A DNA stretch of 64,000 bases from Phycisphaerales bacterium. Its GTDB lineage: Bacteria; Planctomycetota; Phycisphaerae; Phycisphaerales; UBA1924. Of this stretch, positions 38,341-47,070 are shown one piece after another. Numbering within the stretch: the first letter of the stretch is position 1; every line of letters starts with the position of its first letter. A program made the translations under genes and the position numbers. The notes beneath the pieces were generated by a model. That model saw nothing but the letters and a program-made list of their open reading frames with translations, was not told the origin of the DNA and ran no database searches. The stretch covers positions 1 to 64,000 of the forward strand of contig JADZER010000009.1 in the NCBI GenBank assembly GCA_020850415.1, written 5' to 3'.

Positions 38341-38376
38341 GGGTGGTCGTGCCGGACGACCACCCAGGTGTTTTTG
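38341..38376 (+). terminator. Hairpin with T-run between atpZ and the atp membrane genes
   Basis: GGGTGGTCGT (38341-38350) pairs perfectly with ACGACCACCC (38356-38365), followed by TTTTT and a second T-run at 38380-38385. It looks like an intrinsic terminator or attenuator separating alaS-atpZ from the downstream atp genes. Confidence 0.7.
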
Positions 38377-38402
38377 GCCCTTTTTCGGAGCATAGCGAGA
38401 TC

Positions 38403-38837
38403 GTGTCGGCGGTCGCTGTCACCCAATCTCACCGGTCGCTGTACGCCGGCGTGACGCTCGCAGTCGCCGCGGGGGCTACGGCTTGCGCGTACGCGGTGTC
38501 GCGCGCGACCGGGGGTCCCGACGCCCCGGCGTGGGTGGTGGCGGGGCTGGTCGGCGTGGTGTCGCTGCTGGGGCTGCTGCCGGTCTTGGTCCGCAAGGCC
38601 GAGTACTTCGGGATGGCGGTCCTCGGCGCGTCGATCGCCCGGATGCTCCTGGCGATGTTCGCGGCGGTGATGCTCACCGAGGTCGGCGGGCTGGAGAGCA
38701 GGCCGGTGTGGCTCGGCGTGGTCGCCGGGGCCGGGCTGATGCTCGTGGCGGAGTCGGCGGGGGCGATCGCGGTGCTGTCCTCCATCGAACGCAAGAAGGC
38801 CGGCGGCGCCGGCGCGGAGTCGAGCTCCACATGCTGA
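38403..38837 (+). CDS. AtpI-like small membrane protein of the atp operon
   Basis: 144 residues from a GTG with four predicted membrane helices (YAGVTLAVAAGATACAYAV and onward). No strong family signature, but the topology and position directly before atpB match the AtpI-type accessory subunit. Its last seven bases overlap the atpB start. Confidence 0.65.
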   Translation: MSAVAVTQSHRSLYAGVTLAVAAGATACAYAVSRATGGPDAPAWVVAGLVGVVSLLGLLPVLVRKAEYFGMAVLGASIARMLLAMFAAVMLTEVGGLESRPVWLGVVAGAGLMLVAESAGAIAVLSSIERKKAGGAGAESSSTC

Positions 38838-39763
38838 ACCACCTGACCTTCCTGCTCGCCGAGACCGACCCCTCCGCGCATGTCTGGAACCACCTGTTCT
38901 GGAAGACCGAGAGCGGCTATTGGCTGTGGTCGAGCAACCAGGGCAACCTGGTCCTCAGCGCGATCATCCTGATCTTCGGCATGGGCTGGGTCGCCAAGCA
39001 TGTCTCGACCGGCGACGAGAAGACCCAGGGCGCCGCGGCGTTCGTCACCAAGAACCGCTTCGCCCACATGATCGAGGTCATCTGCGTCTACCTGCGGGAG
39101 GAGGTCGCCAGGCCCCTGCTGCACGACCGGACCGACAGGCTCATGCCCTTCCTCTGGACGCTGTTCTTCTTCATCCTCGTGAACAACCTGCTCGGGCTGG
39201 TCCCGATCATGGATGTCATCCACCTCCTCAAGCCGGACTGGGCCGCGGATCACATCACCCCCGTCGGGGGCACCGCCACGCAGAATGTGTGGGTGAACGG
39301 CGTGCTGGCGGTTTTCGCGGCGGTGGTCTTCAACGGCGCGGCGATCGCCCGCCTGGGCGTCGGGGGCTACTTCAAGCACATGACCGGCGGGGCCCCGATC
39401 CTCGTCGCGCCGATGATCTTCGTGCTCGAGCTGCTGGGCCAGATCTTCATCAAGCCGGTCGCGCTCACCGTCCGACTCTTCGCGAACATGACCGCGGGCC
39501 ACATCCTGCTGGCGACGCTCATCGGCTTCGTCGGCGCGGTGTGGAACCTGGGCTTCCTGATCAAGGCGCCGGTGACGCTCATCGCCTTCGGCGGCGCGTT
39601 CGCGATCACCATCCTCGAGCTCTTCGTCGCCTTCCTCCAGGCCTTCATCTTCATGTTCCTCACCGCGGTGTTCATCTCCCTCATGGATCATCACGACGAC
39701 CATGGTCACGAGCACGGGCACGACCATGGGCACGGCCACGAGCACGCCCACGCAGCGGCGTGA
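38831..39763 (+). CDS. atpB: ATP synthase F0 subunit a
   Basis: 310 residues. Multi-pass subunit carrying the proton half-channels. The essential Arg215 is in ALTVRLFANMTAGH; the C-terminal helix region AITILELFVAFLQAFIFMFL is conserved. The C-terminus carries an unusual His/Asp-rich tail of about 24 residues (HHDDHGHEHGHDHGHGHEH) that could bind metal. Confidence 0.95.
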   Translation: MLNHLTFLLAETDPSAHVWNHLFWKTESGYWLWSSNQGNLVLSAIILIFGMGWVAKHVSTGDEKTQGAAAFVTKNRFAHMIEVICVYLREEVARPLLHDRTDRLMPFLWTLFFFILVNNLLGLVPIMDVIHLLKPDWAADHITPVGGTATQNVWVNGVLAVFAAVVFNGAAIARLGVGGYFKHMTGGAPILVAPMIFVLELLGQIFIKPVALTVRLFANMTAGHILLATLIGFVGAVWNLGFLIKAPVTLIAFGGAFAITILELFVAFLQAFIFMFLTAVFISLMDHHDDHGHEHGHDHGHGHEHAHAAA

Positions 39764-39849
39764 ATAACGGGCCCCGCCCGCTCGACGGGCACTGTCTTGT
39801 CGCCTGTGCACAAGTCTCGCCCCACCGGGGCACTCGAAAGGAACGCAGC

Positions 39850-40173
39850 ATGAACCTCAGGAATCTCACCAAGTCGGCCCTGCTCGCCGCGGCGACCACC
39901 GCGATGCTGATCCCCGCCTCCGCGTACGCCCAGGCCGGCGACGCGGCCGTCGCGGCCGGCTCGAGCATGGGCAAGGGCCTCGCGGTCCTCGGCGCCGGCC
40001 TGGCCGTCATCGGTGGCGGGCTGGGCATCGGCCTGGTCGGCAAGGGCGCCGTCGAGTCCATCGCCCGCCAGCCCGAGGCGGCCGGCAAGGTCCAGATCAA
40101 CATGATCCTCGCGGCCGCGCTGATCGAGGGCGCCACCCTCTTCGCCGTCGCCGTGGGCTTCCTCGCGAAGTAA
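39850..40173 (+). CDS. atpE: ATP synthase F0 subunit c
   Basis: 107 residues. A signal-peptide-like N-terminus (to SAYAQA) is followed by the two-helix hairpin: GLAVLGAGLAVIGGGLGIGLV, the polar loop ARQPEAAGKV and the ion-binding Glu93 in AALIEGATLF. The residues around Glu do not show the Na+-binding Gln/Ser signature, so a proton ring is likely (inference). AAAGGAA lies before the ATG. Confidence 0.95.
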   Translation: MNLRNLTKSALLAAATTAMLIPASAYAQAGDAAVAAGSSMGKGLAVLGAGLAVIGGGLGIGLVGKGAVESIARQPEAAGKVQINMILAAALIEGATLFAVAVGFLAK

Positions 40174-40270
40174 CCCCCCCACCGCCCCGCGCCCCGACCG
40201 GCGCGGGACGGCTTCCTTCCCCCGTCCGAACCCGGGCCGCCGCGCCCGATCACGATTCTGGAGACCACGC

Positions 40271-40951
40271 ATGGGCCGCGACCCGCTCCTCCAACTCTCC
40301 GCCGGCATCGCCCTCACCCTCCCGGCGGGCTTCGCGCTGGGCCAGGCCGAGCACGGCGCCCAGGAAGCCCCGGCCGCCCAGGACGCCCACGGCGCGGCCG
40401 ACACGCACGCGACGGAGGGCGCCCACGCCGGGGACCATGAGGTCGTCGGCGCGATCCCGACGGTCAAGCAGGGCGTCGTCACCGGCCTCACCGCGGTGAT
40501 CGTCTTCAGCCTGGTCCTCGCCGTGCTCATGGCCAAGGTCTGGCCCGCGATCACCAAGGGCCTCGACGAGCGTGAGGCGAAGATCCGGGGCGAGATCGAG
40601 GCCGCCGCCGCGGCCCGCAAGCAGGCGGCCGAGGCGCTCGAGAGCTACCAGCAGAACCTCGCCGAGGCCCGGGCCGAGGCGCAGAAGATGCTCGAGGACA
40701 CCCGCGTGCAGCAGCAGAAGCTCGCGGCGGAGCTCAAGTCCAAGGCCGACGGCGAGCTGACCGAGATGCGCGAGAAGGCCCGTCGCGACATCGAGTCCGC
40801 CAAGCGCGCGGCCCTCGGCGAGATCTACGCCGAGGCGGCGAACCTGGCGACGCTCATGGCCGGCAAGATCCTCTCCAGGGAGGTCTCCGCCGCGGACCAC
40901 CAGCGCCTGGTCGAAGAGTCGCTCAACGAGCTCCAGGCCGCGTCCAGGTAA
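40271..40951 (+). CDS. atpF: ATP synthase F0 subunit b
   Basis: 226 residues. A signal-peptide-like N-terminus, a His/Ala-rich linker (AHGAADTHATEGAHAGDHE), one transmembrane helix (VTGLTAVIVFSLVLAVLMAKV) and a long dimerising coiled coil (LDEREAKIRGEIEAAAAARK and onward). Longer than the usual 160 residues because of the cleavable N-terminus. Confidence 0.93.
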   Translation: MGRDPLLQLSAGIALTLPAGFALGQAEHGAQEAPAAQDAHGAADTHATEGAHAGDHEVVGAIPTVKQGVVTGLTAVIVFSLVLAVLMAKVWPAITKGLDEREAKIRGEIEAAAAARKQAAEALESYQQNLAEARAEAQKMLEDTRVQQQKLAAELKSKADGELTEMREKARRDIESAKRAALGEIYAEAANLATLMAGKILSREVSAADHQRLVEESLNELQAASR

Positions 40952-40984
40952 CCCCAGCGCCCCCGACCACCCGCGGAGCCGACC

Positions 40985-41602
40985 ATGCCCCTGATCGAAT
41001 CGCAACCCGACGCGCTGGCCAATGTCTACGCCCGCAGCCTGCTGGAGCTCGCCGAGGAGGCCGGCGGGCGGGACCGGATCGAGTCGGTGCTCGGCCAGCT
41101 CGAGGACATCCTCGACACGGCGCGGGCCGACAAGCACTTCGGCGAGTTCCTCGCCAGCCGCGTGCTCTCGACCGCCAACCGCGCCGCGAGCCTCCGCCGC
41201 ATCTTCACCGGGCGATGCGACGACCTGGTGCTGCGATTCCTGCTCGTGCTCAACCAGAAGGGCCGGCTGGGCCACCTCGTCGCGATCGCGGCGGCGTTCG
41301 ACGCGCTCGTGCAGGAGCGGTTCGGGCGCATCGAGGTCGACATGTTCACCGCCAACCCCGTGGACTTCGCCGAGATCGACCGGATCAAGGCCCGCCTCGC
41401 CACGATCCTGGGCAAGGAGGTGGTCGTCCACCCCTACACCGACGAGTCGATGATCGGCGGCGTGAAGCTGCGGATCGGGGACCAGCTCGTCGACGCGTCC
41501 CTCGCGTCGCGCCTGCGGCGCATGCGCGACCAGATCCAGACCTCCGGCGGGGCTGAGCTGCGGGCCAGGGCGTCGCGGATCATCGGCCAGTCCGGCGACT
41601 AG
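40985..41602 (+). CDS. atpH: ATP synthase F1 subunit delta
   Basis: 205 residues, connects the F1 head to subunit b. Family features: NVYARSLLELAEEAG at the N-terminus and the C-terminal DESMIGGVKLRIGDQLVDASL. The usual next genes (alpha, gamma, beta, epsilon) do not follow; pgk does. Confidence 0.93.
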   Translation: MPLIESQPDALANVYARSLLELAEEAGGRDRIESVLGQLEDILDTARADKHFGEFLASRVLSTANRAASLRRIFTGRCDDLVLRFLLVLNQKGRLGHLVAIAAAFDALVQERFGRIEVDMFTANPVDFAEIDRIKARLATILGKEVVVHPYTDESMIGGVKLRIGDQLVDASLASRLRRMRDQIQTSGGAELRARASRIIGQSGD

Positions 41603-41694
41603 AATCCCCCGTCCCAGACTGGCCCGGGCACCCCACGCCGCCACCCGCTCGGGCCCCGGCCCACCTCCGCGGCGGCGAGAACGAGGGATCACCC

Positions 41695-42900
41695 GTGGCC
41701 AAGCAGACCATCCAGTCCGTCGATGTCGCCGGCAAGCGCGTCCTCGTCCGTGTGGACTTCAATGTCCCTCTCGACGGGGGCCGGATCACCGATGACCGGC
41801 GGATCGCCGGCGCCCTCCCCACCATCCGGAGCATCATCGACCGCGGCGGCAAGGCCGTCCTCATGTCCCACCTCGGCCGCCCCGAGGGCAAGGGCTTCGA
41901 GGACCAGTACAGCCTGCGCCCGGTCGCCAACCGGCTCGGCGAGCTGCTCGGCAAGCCCGTCGCCTTCCCGTCCAACGACTGCATCGACAGCGGCGCCGGC
42001 GCCGCCGTCAACAGCATGGCCAACGGCGATGTGCTGCTGCTCGAGAACCTCCGCTTCCACAAGCCCGAGAAGAAGGGCGACCCCGCCTTCGCCGCCAAGC
42101 TCGCGGCGTACGGCGATGTCTATGTCAACGACGCCTTCGGCACCTGCCACCGGACCGACGCCTCGATGGTCGCCGTGCCGCAGGCCATGGCCGGCAAGCC
42201 CCGCGTCGTCGGGTTCCTGGTCGAGAAGGAGGTCCGCTTCCTGAGCGACGCGATCGCGAAGCCGGCCAAGCCGTTCGTGATCGTGCTCGGCGGGGCGAAG
42301 GTCTCCGACAAGATCGGCGCCATCGAGCGGCTGCTCCCCAAGTCCGACCATGTCCTCGTCGGCGGCGCGATGGCCTACACCTTCCTCAAGGCCCTCGGCC
42401 AGGAGGTCGGCGCAAGCCGCGTCGAGGAGGACCACATCGCCTCCGCCAGGAAGATGATCGAGCAGGCGGCCAACCTCGGCGCCCAGCTCCACCTCCCCTC
42501 CGACCATGTCTGCTCGACCCAGTTCCTGGAGCACGCCGGCGACATCGAGGTCTTCCGCGACCACATCAAGCCGGGGTTCATGGGCCTGGACATCGGGCCG
42601 ATGACCCAGAGCCACTTCGCCTCCATCATCGCCAAGGGTAAGACGATCGTCTGGAACGGCCCCATGGGCGTCTTCGAGTGGCCCGCCTTCAAGGTCGGCA
42701 CCCTGCAGGTCGCCAAGGCCATGGCCGAGGCGACCGCCAAGGGCGCCACGACGATCGTCGGCGGGGGCGATTCCGCGGCCGCGGCCGAGGCCTTCGGCGT
42801 GGCCGACAAGCTCACCCATGTCTCCACCGGCGGCGGGGCGAGCCTCGCGATGCTGGAGGGTCAGCCCTTCGTCGCGGTCGATCTGCTCGACAACGCCTAG
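41695..42900 (+). CDS. pgk: Phosphoglycerate kinase
   Basis: 401 residues from a GTG; transfers phosphate from 1,3-bisphosphoglycerate to ADP. Signatures: RVLVRVDFNVPL, SHLGRPEG, the adenine/phosphate region FVIVLGGAKVSDKIG, and VGGGDSAAAAE near the C-terminus. The gap to atpH is 92 bases. Confidence 0.96.
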   Translation: MAKQTIQSVDVAGKRVLVRVDFNVPLDGGRITDDRRIAGALPTIRSIIDRGGKAVLMSHLGRPEGKGFEDQYSLRPVANRLGELLGKPVAFPSNDCIDSGAGAAVNSMANGDVLLLENLRFHKPEKKGDPAFAAKLAAYGDVYVNDAFGTCHRTDASMVAVPQAMAGKPRVVGFLVEKEVRFLSDAIAKPAKPFVIVLGGAKVSDKIGAIERLLPKSDHVLVGGAMAYTFLKALGQEVGASRVEEDHIASARKMIEQAANLGAQLHLPSDHVCSTQFLEHAGDIEVFRDHIKPGFMGLDIGPMTQSHFASIIAKGKTIVWNGPMGVFEWPAFKVGTLQVAKAMAEATAKGATTIVGGGDSAAAAEAFGVADKLTHVSTGGGASLAMLEGQPFVAVDLLDNA

Positions 42901-42960
42901 GGGGTCTGGTAGCCTGGGAACAGAGGCGGGGCGTCCGAGCCCCGCCGAACGGCGGAATGC

Positions 42961-43845
42961 ATGCCCGAGACCACGACACAACTGGGCCGGTTGCCGCTGC
43001 GCCCGGTGGATGTGTCGCTGATCATCCCGATGTACCGCGAGGCCCGGCGCATCGACGCGACGCTCCGCGACTGCCTGCCGCTGCTGACCGTCGCCGGCCA
43101 CACCAGCGAGGTCGTGCTCGTGGACGATGGCTCGCCGGACGACACGGTCGAGGTCGTGCGCCGCTACCTGGCCCAGGAGCCGGACGGGCCGCTGCACTCG
43201 GTGCGCCTGGTGCGCCACAAACGCAACCTCGGCAAGGGCGCCGCCGTGCGCACGGGCCTGGGCTCCTCGACCGGCGATTGGCGGCTGATCATGGACGCCG
43301 ACAACGCGGCGACGGTCCGGGAGCTGCCCAAGCTGCTCGAGCGGGCCGGCCCGGGGATCGGCCTCGTCGCCGGCTCGCGGGTGGCGGAGGGGGCCAGGGT
43401 CCGGGCGATCCCCAGCCGCAAGCTCGCGGGCACCTGCTTCAAGGCGGCGCTGCACGCGATGGGGATGAACCTGCTGACCGACACCCAGTGCGGGTTCAAG
43501 CTCTACCGGGCGGACCTGGCCGAGCAGGTGGTCGCGGTGGGCGTCGAGGACGGGTACGCCTTCGACCTCGAGCACCTGCTCATCGCGCGGGCGACGGGGC
43601 TCGGCGTCGCCGAGGTCGGCATCGCCTGGACGCACAAGGAGGGCGGGCAGGTCGACCCCATCGCGGACGGGCTGAAGATGCTGCGCCGGGCGGCGGCGCT
43701 GCGCCGACGGCGGAACGACATCGCGGCGGCGGTCCGCCGCCTGCCCCGGGAGCTGACCCGCGAGATGATCCGGATCACCGACGCGCCGCTGGTGGTCACC
43801 CTGCCGGCGCCCGGCTCACCCGCGGCGCCACGGGCGGACCTGTAG
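42961..43845 (+). CDS. Family 2 glycosyltransferase, ALG5/DPM1-like
   Basis: 294 residues. GT-A fold with VSLIIPMYREARRID, the nucleotide-binding VLVDDGSPDDT, the metal motif MDADNA and the family sequence DTQCGFKLY. This resembles polyprenyl-phosphate sugar transferases (ALG5-type). No membrane helices are seen, so it is probably peripheral. Likely role in cell-envelope glycan synthesis (inference). Confidence 0.82.
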   Translation: MPETTTQLGRLPLRPVDVSLIIPMYREARRIDATLRDCLPLLTVAGHTSEVVLVDDGSPDDTVEVVRRYLAQEPDGPLHSVRLVRHKRNLGKGAAVRTGLGSSTGDWRLIMDADNAATVRELPKLLERAGPGIGLVAGSRVAEGARVRAIPSRKLAGTCFKAALHAMGMNLLTDTQCGFKLYRADLAEQVVAVGVEDGYAFDLEHLLIARATGLGVAEVGIAWTHKEGGQVDPIADGLKMLRRAAALRRRRNDIAAAVRRLPRELTREMIRITDAPLVVTLPAPGSPAAPRADL

Positions 43846-43849
43846 GACC

Positions 43850-43890
43850 GGCCCAACTCCGGCCCAGCTCCGGCCCGGCTCCGGCCCGCG
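43850..43890. repeat. 11-bp tandem array GGCCCRRCTCC
   Basis: Three and a half units (GGCCCAACTCC, GGCCCAGCTCC, GGCCCGGCTCC, then GGCCCGCG), starting within five bases of the glycosyltransferase stop in the short convergent gap before the ferredoxin gene. Confidence 0.8.
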
Positions 43891-43903
43891 CCGGCTCGCG
43901 CGG

Positions 43904-44164
43904 CTACTTGTTGTAGTAGTCCAGGTTGATCTTCACATACTTGCCCCACTCGTCGGGCAGATCCTCCTCGGGGAAGATCGCCTTCACGGGGCACTCGTCC
44001 ACGCACAGCCCGCAGTCGATGCAGGTGTCCGGGTCGATGTAGAGCTGCTCGGCCGTGTCGAAGCCCGGCTCGTCCTTGGTCGGGTGGATGCAGTCCACCG
44101 GGCACACCTCGACGCACGAGGTGTCCTTGGTCGCGACGCAGGGCTCGGCGATGATGTGCGTCAT
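43904..44164 (-). CDS. fdxA: Ferredoxin, 3Fe-4S/4Fe-4S type
   Basis: 86 residues, small electron carrier. Cysteines at 9, 17, 21 and 25 (PCVATKDTSCVEVCPVDC) and 48, 51, 54 and 58 (CIDCGLCVDECPV) match the seven-iron FdxA pattern. The tail EWGKYVKINLDYYNK is also typical. Confidence 0.92.
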   Translation of the reverse strand: MTHIIAEPCVATKDTSCVEVCPVDCIHPTKDEPGFDTAEQLYIDPDTCIDCGLCVDECPVKAIFPEEDLPDEWGKYVKINLDYYNK

Positions 44165-44242
44165 GTCGTATTCCTTGCCGCGGGGAGGGCCGAGAAGTCG
44201 CCGGTCCTCGCCCCGGAACCCGATGATACCCGTCCGATCTCG

Positions 44243-45976
44243 TCACCGCCCCCGTGTGCGCACGCGCCCGCCCATGCGCTTGGGCGGGAGCTTGGTGGGC
44301 ACCACGCCGCCGGGGAATTTCTTGGCCATCTCGTCGGCGTCGACATTCTTGACGACCTCGGTCGGGTCGTCGGCCTCGAACCGGCTGCGCGCCGGGCCGT
44401 TGTCTGGGATATTCAGCGGGGCGAAGCCGCCGGTGGGCTCGTCCTTCCAGTCCCCGGGGCGCGGGCTGGGCTCGAAGTCCGGGTAGTCCAGCCTCGCGAT
44501 CTCGGCGTTCACGAGGTGCTCGATCTCGGTGAGCAGCTTGCCCTGGGCGCTGGTGACGAAGCTCCACGCGACCCCGCGCGTGCCCGCCCGGGCGGTGCGC
44601 CCGATGCGGTGGACATACAGGTCCGGGTCGTCGGGCAGGTCGTAGTTGATGACATGGCTGATGCCGTCGACATCGATCCCGCGGCTGGCCAGGTCGGAGG
44701 CGATGAGCACCGCCAGCTTGCCCGACTTGAACCGGCGCATCGTCGCGGTGCGCTTCGACTGGCTCAGGTCGCCGTGCATGCTGTGGGCCTCGATGCCGTG
44801 CCGGTTGAGGTGCATCGCCAGCTCGTCCACGCGGCGCTTCAGGCGGCAGAAGACCAGCGTCAGCGCCGGCTCCTCGTGCGTGAGCAGGTGCGTCAGCAGC
44901 CGGCGCTTGTCCCACTGCTCCACCGTCAGGTAGTGCTGCTCGACCAGGCTCGCCGTCAGGCTGCCGGCGCTGGTGGTCAGCTTCTCGGCGTCGCGCATGT
45001 AGCGCCGGGCGAGCTCCTCGATCTCGGGGTTGAAGGTGGCGCTCACCACGATCGTCTGCCGGTCCCGCGGGCAGGCGCCGAGGATCCGCCGGATGTCGTC
45101 CCGGAACCCGATGTCGAACATCCGGTCCACCTCGTCGAGCACCGCGAATCGCACATTCTTGTATGACATGTGCCCGCGACCCACCATGTCCTGCACACGG
45201 CCCGGCGTGCCGACGATGATCTCGGGGGCCTTCTTGAGCTTGTCCACCTGCGACTGGATCCGCTGCCCGCCGTAGATCGTGATCGCACGGATCTTCGTGT
45301 AGCGGCCCAGATCGTTGATCTCGTCGGTGATCTGGATCGCCAGCTCACGCGTCGGGGCCAGGATGATCGCCTGCATCGGCACGCCCGGCTCGCACATCTG
45401 CAGCAGCGGCAGGCCGAACGCGGCGGTCTTGCCCGTGCCGGTCTTGGCCTGCCCCAGCACATCCCGCCCCGCGATGGCCGGCGGGATCAGCGTCGCCTGG
45501 ATGTAGGTCGGCTGCACGAAGCCCGCCTCCCCCAGCCCGCGGAGAAGGTCCGGGTGCAGGCCCAGGTCCGCGAAGGTCCTCTGCTGCTCGAACACCTCGG
45601 CATTGGTCCCGTCGGCCGGCGCCCGGCGGATGCGTGGGCCCAGCGTGTCCCCGACCTCGTCCTCGTCCTCCACCGTCTGCGGGACCTCGCCGTCCTCGGC
45701 GCGGCCCTTGCGCTTGCGCCGGCGGCGCTTCTTCTTCGACTGCGGCTCGCGGGACTCCTCCGCGGCGGCCGCCGGCCCGCCGTCTTCAGCAGACGCCCCG
45801 CCCGACACCTCGCCCGACACCCCGGCGCTCGCCTCGGCGGGCGCGGCGCCGACAGCCCCGGCCTCGCCGGCCGGCTTCTTCTTCCGGCGGCGGCGGCGCT
45901 TCTTGGCCGCCCCTTCGGGGCCCTCGGTCGCGTCGGTCTGGGGGTCGGTGTCGGGGGTCAATGCATCGGAACTCAT
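44243..45976 (-). CDS. DEAD-box RNA helicase with DEVD motif
   Basis: 577 residues. A disordered N-terminal region with two Lys/Arg clusters (KKRRRRRKKK; KKKRRRRKRK) precedes the helicase core: Q motif region FADLGL, AKTGTGKT, APTRELA, motif II reading DEVD (281-284) instead of DEAD, SAT, and HRIGRTARAG. Expected to remodel structured RNA, for example in ribosome assembly or RNA decay. The ATG at 45976 with AAGAAAG upstream is preferred; further in-frame ATGs exist to 46120. Confidence 0.9.
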   Translation of the reverse strand: MSSDALTPDTDPQTDATEGPEGAAKKRRRRRKKKPAGEAGAVGAAPAEASAGVSGEVSGGASAEDGGPAAAAEESREPQSKKKRRRRKRKGRAEDGEVPQTVEDEDEVGDTLGPRIRRAPADGTNAEVFEQQRTFADLGLHPDLLRGLGEAGFVQPTYIQATLIPPAIAGRDVLGQAKTGTGKTAAFGLPLLQMCEPGVPMQAIILAPTRELAIQITDEINDLGRYTKIRAITIYGGQRIQSQVDKLKKAPEIIVGTPGRVQDMVGRGHMSYKNVRFAVLDEVDRMFDIGFRDDIRRILGACPRDRQTIVVSATFNPEIEELARRYMRDAEKLTTSAGSLTASLVEQHYLTVEQWDKRRLLTHLLTHEEPALTLVFCRLKRRVDELAMHLNRHGIEAHSMHGDLSQSKRTATMRRFKSGKLAVLIASDLASRGIDVDGISHVINYDLPDDPDLYVHRIGRTARAGTRGVAWSFVTSAQGKLLTEIEHLVNAEIARLDYPDFEPSPRPGDWKDEPTGGFAPLNIPDNGPARSRFEADDPTEVVKNVDADEMAKKFPGGVVPTKLPPKRMGGRVRTRGR

Positions 45977-46240
45977 GCGCGTGCTTTCTTCCGCGGCAGC
46001 GGGCGCGCTGGCTCCGGATGGCAGGCCCCACCGGTCGAACTCGTCGGCCGGGGGGCTCGCCATCCGACCCTCCGGCGCGCGCCCTTTCGGGCTGCTCTCT
46101 GGGGCGGACCTGATATACACCGGGAGCGGGCGTCGCAGGCGGACGCCGGGTAGACCCCCGGACTGGAACGGGACAAGTGTATCCCCACCGAGCCCGGCGG
46201 GCCGAATGGCGCCCGATCCCGGGCCCCCGACGGGCTCCCC

Positions 46241-46996
46241 CTACCGCTTGTTGCCGGGCGTGATCGCCTCGGCCGCCTCCTTGGGCAGGAAGAGGATGCA
46301 CTGGCAGTTCGAGCAGGTGGTGAGCTTCCCGGACAGCAGGGAGATGCTCGTCTCCATCGGAAGGCTCATCATGCAGGCGCCGCAGTTGTACTCGTGGCGT
46401 TTGCGGTCGGTGATCTCCACCGGCGCCATGGCGTCCTCGTCCCGGAGCTCAAACAACCGGTCGTACTGGGCCAGGATCTCCGCCGGGACATCCGACGCGG
46501 CCGCGGCACGCTCCCCCGTCAGCTGCTCGAGCCGGTCGGAGATCTCCGCCCTGCGGGTGGCGCAATCGGCCTCCGCCAGCGACCTCATCTTCTCCCGCTC
46601 GGCCCATTGGGCGTCGAGCTGGGCGAGCTGAGCCTTCAGCTCGTCGGACTTGGACATCTGGGCCAGCGCCTCTTCCTCGACCTTGGACTTGTCGGCCTTG
46701 AGCAGGTTCACCTCGGTCAGGAAGCCCTTGTATTCCTTGTTGGTCCGGGCGTTGTTCATCTGCTCGCGGAAGTGCTCGAGGCGCTCCTCGGTCGAGCGGA
46801 TGTCGTTCTCCTGGTTGGCGACGCTCGCGGCGATCTGCTTGGTCTGGAGGACGATCGCGCCCCGCTTGGCGTCCAGGGCCTTGAGCTGCCTGGTCTGCTC
46901 TTCGAGGAACCGTTCGGCTGCGCGGAGCCGGGTCTGAAGCCCGGCGAGCTGACGATCAAGCTGGTACACACGCAGAAGGCGGCTGGTTATGTCCAT
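46241..46996 (-). CDS. Coiled-coil protein with C4 zinc ribbon
   Basis: 251 residues: a long N-terminal coiled coil (about 5-185) and a C-terminal four-Cys ribbon (NCGACMMSLP...CSNCQCILF). This is the widespread bacterial C4-type zinc-ribbon family, of unknown molecular role, possibly nucleic-acid binding. Located between the helicase and cdsA on the same strand. Confidence 0.88.
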   Translation of the reverse strand: MDITSRLLRVYQLDRQLAGLQTRLRAAERFLEEQTRQLKALDAKRGAIVLQTKQIAASVANQENDIRSTEERLEHFREQMNNARTNKEYKGFLTEVNLLKADKSKVEEEALAQMSKSDELKAQLAQLDAQWAEREKMRSLAEADCATRRAEISDRLEQLTGERAAAASDVPAEILAQYDRLFELRDEDAMAPVEITDRKRHEYNCGACMMSLPMETSISLLSGKLTTCSNCQCILFLPKEAAEAITPGNKR

Positions 46997-47070
46997 CGAG
47001 CACTCCACGGCACGGCGATCACATCGAGTGTACCCCGCGGATCGGGCCGGGACAGCATGTTCGGGTGAAA

